From NCBI RefSeq assembly GCF_000407185.1, contig NZ_KE136482.1, forward strand, positions 496,001 through 560,000: a stretch of 64,000 nt of DNA. The letters run 5' to 3'. This document shows, piece after piece, positions 28,127 through 36,311 of the stretch. The stretch comes from Enterococcus malodoratus ATCC 43197 (GTDB lineage: Bacteria > Bacillota > Bacilli > Lactobacillales > Enterococcaceae). The notes under the pieces were generated by a model, which saw nothing but the letters and a program-made list of their open reading frames with translations, had not been told where the DNA came from and ran no database searches. The translations under genes and the position numbers were made by a program. Numbering within the stretch: the first letter of the stretch is position 1; each line of letters begins with the position of its first letter.

Positions 28127-28391
28127 AAAAAAAGCCCTCAAACCAAAATAAGCTTTGGTTTGAGGGCGGATAATCCACGGTGCCACCTCAATGGTATGCC
28201 AAACAAGGCATTTCTCGTTCAGTCGTCCAACAACGACCTTACTCTATAACGGGAGTTCCCGGAAGTTCCTACTACTCTTTCAAAACTTCGTCCAAAAGTC
28301 CATTCGCATAATTCCCCCTACTGATTCGCAGCACCATCAGCTCTCTGAAAAGGTTCATTTATGTTACTTCTCTTTTGTCAGACACTTATTT
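28125..28391 (-). ncRNA. tRNA-Trp T-box riboswitch, promoter-proximal copy
   Basis: Starts just after the promoter at 28398-28426. UGG specifier at 28302-28300 (GAAUGGACUU), T-box sequence AGGTGGCACCGTG (28176-28188) and terminator with arms 28134-28147 and 28154-28167 followed by seven T. The UGGC bulge pairs fully with the 3' GCCA expected of tRNA-Trp. Read-through enters the second T-box, giving two consecutive tests for tryptophan starvation before trpE. Confidence 0.92.
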
Positions 28392-28397
28392 TTTTGA

Positions 28398-28426
28398 ATA
28401 CTACTCGCATTTTTTCGACTTGTCAA
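28398..28426 (-). promoter_or_regulatory. trp operon promoter
   Basis: Consensus TTGACA (28421-28426), 17-nt spacer and TAGTAT (28398-28403) on the minus strand, about 970 nt before the trpE start. No second good promoter was seen between the two T-boxes. Confidence 0.8.
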
Positions 28427-28519
28427 TATTTTTTAGCCAAAAAAATCATTTTCTCCCAACCCTTTGACTGTTCGTAATTCACGGAACTTGTTAAAATAAG
28501 GGTATTGGAGGCGAAATCG

Positions 28520-29479
28520 GTGAAAAATCTTTTTTTTAAATTAATCAATTGGTTGCGCCATTTTTTAACGGGTTCTTTTTTCAATCGCAAAAATGTCTTA
28601 CAGGCGTTTCCCGAATTCTTCGATGCCGCCGTGGAATTGGCTTATCCCGTTCCAGGCCTAAAGAAAGCAACATCCCTCAATTTGAAAAATCAAAAAGAAA
28701 ATTGTTCGGACATGACACCTCAAGGACTGACGTTAACGGAAAACTATCTGCTCATCTCTGCCTATTGTCATGACCATCAACATCATTCTGTCATTTACGT
28801 GTTGGATCGGATCACCGGTGTCAAAATAAAAACGGTCATTTTGCCTGATCTGCCCCACGCAGGCGGGTTAGCCTATGATCCGATCCATCGGAAAATCTGG
28901 ATCAGCAACACTGATGGAAAACAGGCAGCTGTGGCGGCGATTCAGCTTACTGAGCTCGAAAACTATACAGATGATTCTGCCCCTATATCCTATCAGCAAA
29001 AAGTCACCCTAAAAGAATTGCCGCGGGCATCCGCTTTGACTTACGATCAAGGTTATCTGTACGTTGCTTTATTTACTTTGAATGAGCCTGGAAAATTCTG
29101 CTGCTATCCAATCGATGATCAAGGAAATTTAGAGGTCGCTGTTGAGAATACACTAGTCAAATCTCCTTATGATACTTTGGCGATTCCGCAAAAAATTCAA
29201 GGCGTGACCATCTACAATAATTTACTGCTGCTCTCGCAGTCTTGGGGCAAACAACCCGGAAAAATCTTTGTTTTCGATATTCAAAATACCGCTGATTTTT
29301 CTGATCTGGCTGAAACGATGAAAATTATCGACACGCCGCCTTATTTAGAACAGATTTATGTGGAAGGCAATCAGCTTTTTGCTTTATTTGAAAGTGGAGC
29401 GGCCGCCTATTGCAAGAAGACTCCTTATGTCCTGAAAGAAACTGTAACCTTGGACCTGACAAAACTGCTCACAAAATAA
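28520..29479 (+). CDS. Beta-propeller-like protein of unknown function
   Basis: A 319-residue protein starting with GTG at 28520, where TTGGAGG gives a correctly spaced RBS. The N-terminus is basic and amphipathic without a true signal peptide. The body has repeating strand units with WD/NHL-like turns (GLTLTENYLLISAY, VIYVLDRITGVKIKTV, GGLAYDPIHRKIWISNTDG, ALTYDQGYLYVALF, GVTIYNNLLLLSQSWG, IYVEGNQLFALFESG), consistent with a propeller. No catalytic motif is apparent. Monocistronic with its own terminator, divergent from the trp promoter. Confidence 0.6.
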   Translation: MKNLFFKLINWLRHFLTGSFFNRKNVLQAFPEFFDAAVELAYPVPGLKKATSLNLKNQKENCSDMTPQGLTLTENYLLISAYCHDHQHHSVIYVLDRITGVKIKTVILPDLPHAGGLAYDPIHRKIWISNTDGKQAAVAAIQLTELENYTDDSAPISYQQKVTLKELPRASALTYDQGYLYVALFTLNEPGKFCCYPIDDQGNLEVAVENTLVKSPYDTLAIPQKIQGVTIYNNLLLLSQSWGKQPGKIFVFDIQNTADFSDLAETMKIIDTPPYLEQIYVEGNQLFALFESGAAAYCKKTPYVLKETVTLDLTKLLTK

Positions 29480-29509
29480 CCCACCAAAAAAAATTTTGGT
29501 GGGCTTTTT
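29480..29509. terminator. Intrinsic terminator
   Basis: CCCACCAAAA (29480-29489) pairs perfectly with TTTTGGTGGG (29494-29503), followed by CTTTTTC. It lies between convergent genes. Confidence 0.85.
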
Positions 29510-30223
29510 CTATTTCACTGTACCTAAGTAGACAAAACCATCCGGGGCCGCCGGAGCTCCTTTACTCAGTAAAAATTCAAATTCTTTGCCGCTTTCCTCA
29601 GTTGCCACAGCCAAATGACAGAGCGCGATTCCTACATCCAAATCAGTCAGCTTGTACATCATCCCCGGCAGTCCATTGATCTTTTTCTGACGATAAACAA
29701 AGATCGCGCCATTTTTCGCGATAAAATACCATGGCTGTCCATTTAAACCAGAGGGAGCCAAACGTGCCGCCTCAATACGCGAATCTTTCCCTTCGGATAT
29801 CTCCTTCATAGGTTTGCGATCAAAATCAGCTAGCGATCGGATGGCGGGTTCTTTGGGTTCACCAAAAGCCATCCCAATAATAAAATCAGCATCCGATTCT
29901 TTCGGCTTGATCATTCCGACCCAACGAGTCGCATAGCCTTGAGAATAAAGAAACAACTCTGCATGCTGAAATAAGAAACCCGCACAGGTATTTCTCAATT
30001 GCTGCTCTTCACCATAAATCAGAAAATAATGCGGCGCCTTTGGAACGCCCATTCCCTTGACCCCTTCTGGCCCTACCAATTTATAAGTGATTTTCGCAGC
30101 GGGTATCAACGGCTTAACCGTCTCAATAAAGGCCTCGATTTCTTTGAGTTTACTGTCCGGCAATGGTGTTGAAGTAAAATTGCGAGTCGACTTGCGCGTA
30201 AAAATACTTGAATACAGCTCCAT
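29510..30223 (-). CDS. Nitroreductase family protein (TM1586-like)
   Basis: A 237-residue flavoenzyme-like protein. FTRKSTRNFTSTPLPDSKL at the N-terminus and APSGLNGQPWYFIAKNGAIFVY in the second half match the fused, monomeric nitroreductase type (putative TM nitroreductase family), and LTDLDVGIALCHLAVA contributes to the dimer-like FMN pocket. Probably an FMN oxidoreductase acting on nitro or quinone compounds; the physiological substrate is unknown. It ends at a shared terminator with the convergent propeller-like gene. Confidence 0.78.
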   Translation of the reverse strand: MELYSSIFTRKSTRNFTSTPLPDSKLKEIEAFIETVKPLIPAAKITYKLVGPEGVKGMGVPKAPHYFLIYGEEQQLRNTCAGFLFQHAELFLYSQGYATRWVGMIKPKESDADFIIGMAFGEPKEPAIRSLADFDRKPMKEISEGKDSRIEAARLAPSGLNGQPWYFIAKNGAIFVYRQKKINGLPGMMYKLTDLDVGIALCHLAVATEESGKEFEFLLSKGAPAAPDGFVYLGTVK

Positions 30224-30333
30224 ACAACTACCTCCTCATTCACATTCACTATTTTAACTATAGGCGCCATTGCAAAGAATCGCAATAAAAAGTAGGCGAT
30301 GGATCACTTTTAAATGGCCTTTAATTGTCTCAT

Positions 30334-30849
30334 CTAATATTTTTTTGTCAGGTTGCTCAGTAAAGCCCACATTTCCGCCAATGAGGTCTCATCTTCTTCC
30401 GTTAACCATACTTTCCAGACGGTAAATGTTCCTGCAATAATAAACTTCATCTGATAATACTCTGATCTGTTTTGCGGCTGGATAAACAACTCTGTCTGCT
30501 GACTGAGGATATCAAAAAAGATACTGTCATAATCATGGTTGATTGCTTTTATCAAATCACTTTTCATGACTGAAAAAAATTCTGTAAGAATCACCAGCTC
30601 TTCTTCCCCGTGGGTCTTCTTTATTTTATCAAAAAATGCTTCAAATTTTGGACAATAATACTGTTTTAATACATCTTCGATCGACTCAAAATTTCTGTAA
30701 AAGGCCATCCGAGAAACACCTGCCCGCTTAACAACCTCCATAACTGTCAATTTGTTAAACGATTTGGAATCAAGTAATTGCAATGTGGCTTCAGTGATAA
30801 AATTTTTGCTGTCCTCTTGCAATGAAATCGAATAATTTGTTTTTGCCAT
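30334..30849 (-). CDS. TetR/AcrR family regulator
   Basis: A 171-residue TetR-type repressor: HTH at residues ~12-55 (FITEATLQLLDSKSFNKLTVMEV, AGVSRMAFYRNFESIEDVL). The C-terminal part resembles the TetR_C_8/DhaS-like group. It is divergent from a short-chain dehydrogenase gene and the 135-bp intergenic region holds two dyads with the same half-site (GTTACA/TGTAAC), so it very probably represses both itself and the SDR. Confidence 0.87.
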   Translation of the reverse strand: MAKTNYSISLQEDSKNFITEATLQLLDSKSFNKLTVMEVVKRAGVSRMAFYRNFESIEDVLKQYYCPKFEAFFDKIKKTHGEEELVILTEFFSVMKSDLIKAINHDYDSIFFDILSQQTELFIQPQNRSEYYQMKFIIAGTFTVWKVWLTEEDETSLAEMWALLSNLTKKY

Positions 30850-30866
30850 GAGCAGCCTCCTTGATC

Positions 30867-30890
30867 GTTACAAATTGATCGATGTGTAAC
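30867..30890. promoter_or_regulatory. Probable TetR operator 1
   Basis: GTTACA (30867-30872) and TGTAAC (30885-30890) form an inverted repeat with a 12-nt spacer, close to the TetR start codon. Same half-site as operator 2. Confidence 0.55.
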
Positions 30891-30907
30891 CTATGACATC
30901 AGATCAC

Positions 30908-30936
30908 TTGTCCTATGCTCTTTTAGATTATATAAT
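30908..30936 (+). promoter_or_regulatory. Promoter of the SDR gene
   Basis: TTGTCC (30908-30913), 17-nt spacer and perfect TATAAT (30931-30936). Operator 2 lies just downstream, around the expected +1 to +20. Confidence 0.75.
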
Positions 30937-30948
30937 CTCTCCAAGATA

Positions 30949-30962
30949 GTTACAAATGTAAC
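30949..30962. promoter_or_regulatory. Probable TetR operator 2
   Basis: GTTACAAATGTAAC is an inverted repeat with arms GTTACA/TGTAAC directly downstream of the SDR promoter, where a bound repressor would block transcription. Confidence 0.65.
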
Positions 30963-30984
30963 CCTCTGGAGGGAGAAATATAAT

Positions 30985-31803
30985 ATGAAAAAAGTAGCTT
31001 TAATCACTGGTGCATCTAACGGAATGGGCTTTGAAGCAGCCAAACTATTTGCTGAGAAGGGCTATTCTGTCGTTGCTGGGGCACGAAGAGTAGAGAAAAT
31101 TCCTGTTGATAATAATATCTTGGCATTCAAGCTGGATGTTTCTGAGGTTGCCTCCAATGAAGCTTTTGTTCAATTTGCACTGCAAAAATTTGGTCGAATT
31201 GATGTCCTCATTAACAACGCAGGCTATGGAGAATTTGGACCAACGGAGGAAATAAGTTATGCCAACGCCTTATACCAATTTAAAGTGAACTACTTTGCCG
31301 CAGTCAATTTGGCGCAATTAGTCTTGCCAACGATGAGAAAACAAAAATCTGGTCGAATCGTTAATATTAGTTCAACCGGCGGAAATGGCTATGTACCGCT
31401 TGGAGCGCATTATCATGCTTCAAAAGCAGCCCTGCAGCAATGGTCAGACGTGCTGGATACAGAAGTGAAACAATTCGGCATCCGATCTGTCATTGTACAA
31501 CCCGGCGGAACGCAATCGGCCTGGAGCGAGATCGCCATGAAAAATGTCAAAGACAACTTAAAACCCGACTCCCCTTATGAAAAATTAGTAGACGGGATCG
31601 GAAACCTGTTAGGAAATATCAACTTGTCTGCTACTTCTAAAGACCTCGCCGAAGTATTCTATCAAGCCGCAACTGATGCTCGGCCAAAATTTCGTTATTA
31701 CTATTCCCTTAGCGATCGGATGATGGTTTGGGTAACAAGAAATCATCCACGAATCACACGTTTTGGCATGAATCAGTTTGTAAAAAGTGTTTTAAAAAAA
31801 TAA
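30985..31803 (+). CDS. Short-chain dehydrogenase/reductase
   Basis: A 272-residue classical SDR: cofactor-binding TGASNGMGFEAAK (TGxxxGxG), NNAGYGEFG after the fourth strand, catalytic Ser in NISSTGGNGY, and YHASKAALQ with catalytic Tyr and Lys. ARRVEK after the second strand suggests NADP(H). Substrate is unknown; divergence from TetR suggests induction by an electrophile or aldehyde-type compound. RBS GGAGGGAG precedes the ATG. Confidence 0.9.
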   Translation: MKKVALITGASNGMGFEAAKLFAEKGYSVVAGARRVEKIPVDNNILAFKLDVSEVASNEAFVQFALQKFGRIDVLINNAGYGEFGPTEEISYANALYQFKVNYFAAVNLAQLVLPTMRKQKSGRIVNISSTGGNGYVPLGAHYHASKAALQQWSDVLDTEVKQFGIRSVIVQPGGTQSAWSEIAMKNVKDNLKPDSPYEKLVDGIGNLLGNINLSATSKDLAEVFYQAATDARPKFRYYYSLSDRMMVWVTRNHPRITRFGMNQFVKSVLKK

Positions 31804-31817
31804 GTGCTTTTCAAATA

Positions 31818-31859
31818 AAAAAATCCGCGAAAATCAATTTAGATTTTCGCGGATTTTTT
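31818..31859. terminator. Bidirectional intrinsic terminator
   Basis: AATCCGCGAAAATC (31822-31835) pairs perfectly with GATTTTCGCGGATT (31842-31855) and is flanked by A and T runs, ending the convergent SDR and formate/nitrite channel genes. Confidence 0.88.
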
Positions 31860-31879
31860 GTTTATGGATGTGACTTTTT

Positions 31880-32737
31880 TTAGTCAACATATTTAGAATC
31901 GGTATTATTCAACCACGAGTACCCAAGACCCATGACCAAGCCACCACCGATAAAGTTTCCGATTAAAGTAAAGAATAAATTGTGAGCCACATTTCCTGCA
32001 GTCATTTCAGCGATCGTTCCATGAGAAGCAAAGTACGCTAGAGAAAAAGCTGGGAAGTTGGCAATCACGTGCTCATAGCCTAAGAAGGCGAAGATGAAAA
32101 TGATAAAGATGATCGCCATAACCTTCGCTGCATCATCCTTCATTCGCAGACTTACCAACACAGCCGTATTCACGACGATATTTGCGAACATGCCTTCGAC
32201 TAGAATCTGACTCGTAGATTTGGTCAGTTTAGACGCGATTCCGGTGAACATATAATTATCAGCCTCTAAGTGGCCAAACGGCGCTGTTAATGATAACAAG
32301 TAGCCGCAAAGCACTCCGCCGATCAGGTTAAACAAGATACAGGTAAACAATAATTTCAAAGCAAACGATACAGACATTTTTTTCTTGTACACACCGATTG
32401 TGGTGTATAACATATTCGATGTCCCTAATTCTGCATTCATGAAGAGGATCATTACTAATGACCAGCTAAACATAAAGGCATAAGCCATTTTTTCCAAACC
32501 AGGAATCGCTTCTTGCATGCGAATGGCGATATAAAAAGCAATAGCCGTTCCTAAAGCTAAAAATAAACAAGCAAACATTGAACGTACTGCATAACGAGGC
32601 AAACTCGAGTTAAACAAATCAATTTTTTTACTAATTGAATATTCCAACTGTGACATTAATGTTGAGTTAGTTTTCACATGCTTTTCGCTTTCAGTCGCAG
32701 GTGTTTCTTCAATTTCCATAAATAAATCCGATTTCAT
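31880..32737 (-). CDS. Formate/nitrite transporter (FNT) family channel
   Basis: A 285-residue protein with about six TM helices. FMNAELGTSNMLYTTIGVY, GYEHVIANFPAF (with the conserved pore His) and NLFFTLIGNFIGGGLVMGLGYSWL match the FocA/NirC fold, a pentameric channel for formate, nitrite or related small anions. In a fermenting enterococcus formate efflux is the likeliest role. The start at 32737 has AAGGAAGGAACC upstream; the frame to 32806 is longer than needed. Monocistronic. Confidence 0.85.
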   Translation of the reverse strand: MKSDLFMEIEETPATESEKHVKTNSTLMSQLEYSISKKIDLFNSSLPRYAVRSMFACLFLALGTAIAFYIAIRMQEAIPGLEKMAYAFMFSWSLVMILFMNAELGTSNMLYTTIGVYKKKMSVSFALKLLFTCILFNLIGGVLCGYLLSLTAPFGHLEADNYMFTGIASKLTKSTSQILVEGMFANIVVNTAVLVSLRMKDDAAKVMAIIFIIFIFAFLGYEHVIANFPAFSLAYFASHGTIAEMTAGNVAHNLFFTLIGNFIGGGLVMGLGYSWLNNTDSKYVD

Positions 32738-32909
32738 AAGGTTCCTTCCTTCTTGGCCGAAGCCATAATGTAAGGGTATCATACAAGATTTCCATATTAT
32801 TTTCAATGAAAATATGGAAAAAAATGAAATATTGAGAAAAATTGCACAAGTTATTTAATTTTTTGAGCAAAAACCGTATGATTAGAGAAAAGAAGCTGGA
32901 GGGATTTTA

Positions 32910-33344
32910 ATGGTCAAACAAGTTTTAAAAGCAGAGGTTGAATCTTTAGGCGGATTGCAGCTGAAATGCTCCGCTCGCGGATTTGAGTTTATGATCGACG
33001 AACCAGAAAATGTTGGCGGAACCAATGAAGCGATGAATCCGTTAGAAGCACTGCTTTGCTCACTAGGTGCCTGTAAAATGATGGTGGTTCGGTTCTTTTA
33101 TCAAGCAAAGCAGATCAAATTAAAGTCGATGCGGGTAGAAATCTTAGGTGAAATCGATTCTGATCGGCTGAAAGGCAAACCAGATGTCAAAGTCGGTTTC
33201 TCAAAAATCATCACCAATTATTATATCGATGCCGACAATACGGATGAGGAAATTCAAGACCTCGTGGCCTTTATCGAAAAAACCTGCCCGGTCAAAGATA
33301 CGATTGTCAATGCACCAGAGATGGAGCTTCATATCAATCCATAG
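32910..33344 (+). CDS. OsmC family protein
   Basis: A 144-residue OsmC/YhfA-like protein. NPLEALLCSLGACKMMVV and AFIEKTCPVKDTIVN carry the two redox cysteines typical of the family, which reduces organic hydroperoxides. It therefore probably contributes to oxidative-stress defence; the YhfA-like subgroup is less studied. GGAGGG precedes the ATG. Confidence 0.85.
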   Translation: MVKQVLKAEVESLGGLQLKCSARGFEFMIDEPENVGGTNEAMNPLEALLCSLGACKMMVVRFFYQAKQIKLKSMRVEILGEIDSDRLKGKPDVKVGFSKIITNYYIDADNTDEEIQDLVAFIEKTCPVKDTIVNAPEMELHINP

Positions 33345-33345
33345 C

Positions 33346-33392
33346 TTAAAAAGAACCCGCTAAAAGAAATTCTCTTCTTTTAACGGGTTCGT
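33346..33392. terminator. Bidirectional intrinsic terminator
   Basis: GAACCCGCTAAAAGAA (33353-33368) pairs with TTCTTTTAACGGGTTC (33375-33390), with one wobble, between the convergent OsmC and GNAT genes. Confidence 0.82.
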
Positions 33393-33397
33393 CAGTT

Positions 33398-34234
33398 TTA
33401 CCAATCCATTTTCATTTCGTACTGATCACAAAAATGATCAAAGCCCAATTCTTCTAAATGTGCGATCAACTCCTGATCGGTAAAATTAATATTATGCAGT
33501 CGAACATCCTGATAACGTCCGCTTAGATTGACCATCAGCTGGCCTAATTCTGGCAATTTTCCTTCACGTCTTCCCCATTGCTTCACGTGCCCATTATCTT
33601 TTTGGTAAATAATGAACGCCTCGCATTGGTCTGGGGTTCCGGTAAACATAATCAGATAATCATCAGGGAAAAATTGAAGAATCTCTGTGCGATTTTCAAA
33701 TGAGGGCGCATCATGCACCAATGGTACTAATTTTTCTAACGGAAATTCTTTGATCGGCAATTCTTGGAAATCTTCAGTTCCTTTTGCGGATTCTCTCGCA
33801 TTTCCTCTAAAGCACGCATATTCTTTAATGACCTCTAAGCCCATTTTTCGATACGTCGCGACTGCCGGTTCATTGGTCTGGATCACTTCCAACCCATAAT
33901 AAGCAAAATTGTGCTGTTTTAATAAGTCCATACAAAAATCCATCATTTTTGAATAAAGTCCTTTGCGGCGATGTGCCGGCACGACACCTGTTGCCGCATC
34001 GAAAGCGACCTTTTCTCCATTATAATCGCCCACCGCATTCAATAAAACGGCTACCAATTCATCCTCAACAAAGGCGCCACAAGATAAATCATAGCGGACA
34101 TTTTCACTGTGGAAGCGATGGTAAAGAGCCTCATCCCCCAATTCCATTTTTACATAGTAATCAGAAAAGGCATCTCTCATACAGGCGGCGACCTTAGAGA
34201 ATTCTACACCAGATAAATCCTTGATTTCGTACAT
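33398..34234 (-). CDS. GNAT family N-acetyltransferase
   Basis: A 278-residue protein with an N-terminal GNAT domain: VVPAHRRKGLYSKMMDFC is the acetyl-CoA-binding motif A (RRxGxx/K), followed by GLEVIQTNEPAVATYRKMG. The C-terminal ~120 residues form a second, non-catalytic-looking domain. The substrate is unknown. The start at 34234 is set by AGGAG 7 nt upstream. Confidence 0.82.
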   Translation of the reverse strand: MYEIKDLSGVEFSKVAACMRDAFSDYYVKMELGDEALYHRFHSENVRYDLSCGAFVEDELVAVLLNAVGDYNGEKVAFDAATGVVPAHRRKGLYSKMMDFCMDLLKQHNFAYYGLEVIQTNEPAVATYRKMGLEVIKEYACFRGNARESAKGTEDFQELPIKEFPLEKLVPLVHDAPSFENRTEILQFFPDDYLIMFTGTPDQCEAFIIYQKDNGHVKQWGRREGKLPELGQLMVNLSGRYQDVRLHNINFTDQELIAHLEELGFDHFCDQYEMKMDW

Positions 34235-34373
34235 GTCACTACTCCTTTCTTTGCACAAAAAAAGCTGAGCCGTATACCCAACAATTCTTACTGTTTTTAC
34301 TCTAATCGTCTATTATCAGCATATCATGTAACCGTTTTATCTCATCGTTTAATGAGAAGCTTCTCACCATTAA

Positions 34374-34405
34374 AAAGGTTGTCCTAAGTGATTAGAACAA
34401 CCTTT
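34374..34405 (-). terminator. Intrinsic terminator of the aldehyde/acyl-phosphate operon
   Basis: AAAGGTTGT (34374-34382) pairs with ACAACCTTT (34397-34405), followed on the minus strand by a T run. It closes the five-gene operon. Confidence 0.8.
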
Positions 34406-34417
34406 CAACCTATTTTA

Positions 34418-35092
34418 TTAAACCGCTTCTTCCTCTGTTATTTTCGTCGGGGTACTGCCCTTTTTCGAAGCAAAGGAAAGAATGATCCCTAAAGCGATCG
34501 AACTGAAGGCAGCCACTACCACTCGTACATTTTCCGGCAGCAGAAAGACGATCGTATGAACCGGAATCCAAAAACAAATTCCAACTTTCAGCCAATTGAA
34601 GGTTACAAAGGCTACCCAATCAATTTTTCCGATCAATCCTTTTAAACTCACCGGTTCTTTGGCTGCCGAGGTTTCGATCCACAGCTCCATGATCCGATGG
34701 AAGGTATTCATCGCTGGAGCGAAAGTTAAATTCATGATACTGCTGCCGCAGAAAGCTTGGACAACAGAAACGCCCGCAAATGGCAATAGTTTTCCTGCTT
34801 GCGCCAGACCTGCACCGCCCATAAAGACTGGAAAAACCAATGTCACCATGCAGCCGATGATTCCCCAAACGACTGCCCGCAGCAAGACTTGTGCCGAAAA
34901 CTGATACTCGCCCGAAGCGATTCGCTTGCCAAACAGATCCCCCATAGTTGCTAAGATCGCAAATTGAATGAAGCCGCCGATGTAAGGATGGGCGCCGCTT
35001 GCCGCCAAGATGGAATCTCTGGTAGCAGGGATTACAAACAACATGAGTAATCCAGCTAGTAAGAGCGCCCAAACAATGTCCCCTTTTTTCAT
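34418..35092 (-). CDS. Mpv17/PMP22-like integral membrane protein
   Basis: A 224-residue protein with about five hydrophobic segments. The C-terminal segment FWIPVHTIVFLLPENVRVVVAAF follows the Mpv17/PMP22 signature W-x-P-x(n)-F-x-x-P-x-x-x-R-V known from eukaryotic organelle channels and bacterial relatives. It starts at 35092 (AGGAGG 7 nt upstream) 14 nt after the alcohol dehydrogenase stop and ends the operon. A role in moving small alcohols, aldehydes or acids across the membrane is inference from position. Confidence 0.55.
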   Translation of the reverse strand: MKKGDIVWALLLAGLLMLFVIPATRDSILAASGAHPYIGGFIQFAILATMGDLFGKRIASGEYQFSAQVLLRAVVWGIIGCMVTLVFPVFMGGAGLAQAGKLLPFAGVSVVQAFCGSSIMNLTFAPAMNTFHRIMELWIETSAAKEPVSLKGLIGKIDWVAFVTFNWLKVGICFWIPVHTIVFLLPENVRVVVAAFSSIALGIILSFASKKGSTPTKITEEEAV

Positions 35093-35106
35093 TTTATCTC
35101 CTCCTA

Positions 35107-36225
35107 TCACTTAGGCGGCTGGTAATCTTTGTCCATCACTACAACTGCCTTGATAACCTCGCCGCTGATAGAATCTGCTTCTGCCTGATTGATGTTTTCA
35201 AAATCATAGTATTTTACAAATTGATCGAATGGAAACTCGCCGCGTTTGTAGAATTCGATCAAGTTAGGCAAATGGTATTTAGCGATCGTATCTCCGATCA
35301 ATACACCGCGAACCTTTTTATTGCCGAAAACTAAGTCAAAGAAGGTATTCACTTCAAAGCTCTTCTGAGTTACCGCCAAAGGCACGAAGGTTCCCGAATT
35401 ACTAACGGAATGCAAAGCTTTGGTCATGACCGGTCCAACGCCTGTTGAGTCGATCACATAATCCAAGCCCCTTCCGTCGGTCAAATCCTTGATAAATTTT
35501 TCTGGATCATTTTCTTTGCTGTTAAAGATGTGGCTCGCACCTAGTTCTTTAGCTTTTGCCAAGCGTTGATCATTGATATCGATCGCAACAATCGGATAAC
35601 AACCAGCGATTTTAGCCGCCATGACAGCTGAGAATCCGACCGCGCCTGTTCCAAAAACTGCGATCCCTTCGCCCACTTTCGGCTGCAATACGCTCAACAC
35701 CGCGCCGCTTCCTGTACCAAGTCCGCAACCTAATGGCCCCAACAAGCGCAGATCAACATCCTTATCCACTTTTACAACATTTGATTCTTCCGTCAAACTA
35801 TACGTTGAGAAAGAAGATTGATTAAAGAAGTTGTTGACCTCGGTTCCGTCTTCAGTATGCAAAATGAATTCTCCTCGTGGATTTTTTCCAAGGTTATTCA
35901 CGGTGAACCATTTTTCACAAGAAGATGGGTGCCCTTCGACACAATGTTTGCACTCCCCGCAATAAGCATAAGACAAGATCACATGATCTCCTGCTTCGAC
36001 TGAGGTTACGGCGTTCCCAACTTGTTCAACAATCCCTGCCCCCTCGTGTCCTAAAACATTTGGAAAATTGATACTGTTGCCGTTTCTTTCTCCGTAATCT
36101 GACCGGCACAAGCCTGATGCCACGATTTTTACTAATACATCCTTAGATCCGACTTCCGCTAACTCTAATTCGGAGATTTCATATGGTGCCCCTTTTTCCT
36201 TTACTAATGCCGCTTTGATTTTCAT
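35107..36225 (-). CDS. Zinc-dependent alcohol dehydrogenase (aryl/allyl-alcohol type)
   Basis: A 372-residue MDR enzyme. Catalytic zinc ligands are in GLCRSDYGE and LGHEGAG; the structural-zinc cysteines are in YCGECKHCVEGHPSSC; GTGAVGFSAVMAAKIAG is the Rossmann NAD-binding loop, followed by AIDIND, whose Asp favours NAD. It resembles benzyl-alcohol/geraniol-type enzymes more than ethanol dehydrogenases. In the operon it would interconvert the aldehyde used by the acylating dehydrogenase with its alcohol and balance NADH. An 86-nt gap separates it from buk. Confidence 0.88.
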   Translation of the reverse strand: MKIKAALVKEKGAPYEISELELAEVGSKDVLVKIVASGLCRSDYGERNGNSINFPNVLGHEGAGIVEQVGNAVTSVEAGDHVILSYAYCGECKHCVEGHPSSCEKWFTVNNLGKNPRGEFILHTEDGTEVNNFFNQSSFSTYSLTEESNVVKVDKDVDLRLLGPLGCGLGTGSGAVLSVLQPKVGEGIAVFGTGAVGFSAVMAAKIAGCYPIVAIDINDQRLAKAKELGASHIFNSKENDPEKFIKDLTDGRGLDYVIDSTGVGPVMTKALHSVSNSGTFVPLAVTQKSFEVNTFFDLVFGNKKVRGVLIGDTIAKYHLPNLIEFYKRGEFPFDQFVKYYDFENINQAEADSISGEVIKAVVVMDKDYQPPK

Positions 36226-36311
36226 TCGTGTTGCCCCTTCCTCTGTTTAATTACTATCCTTTTTATATCTAGTTTTATTTCAGTTATTTTTTTTCAGCGT
36301 ACGAACCTGTT

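Noticed and set aside
27602-28397. Reading frames inside the T-box region
   Set aside because: They follow T-box stems and terminators and lack RBSs.
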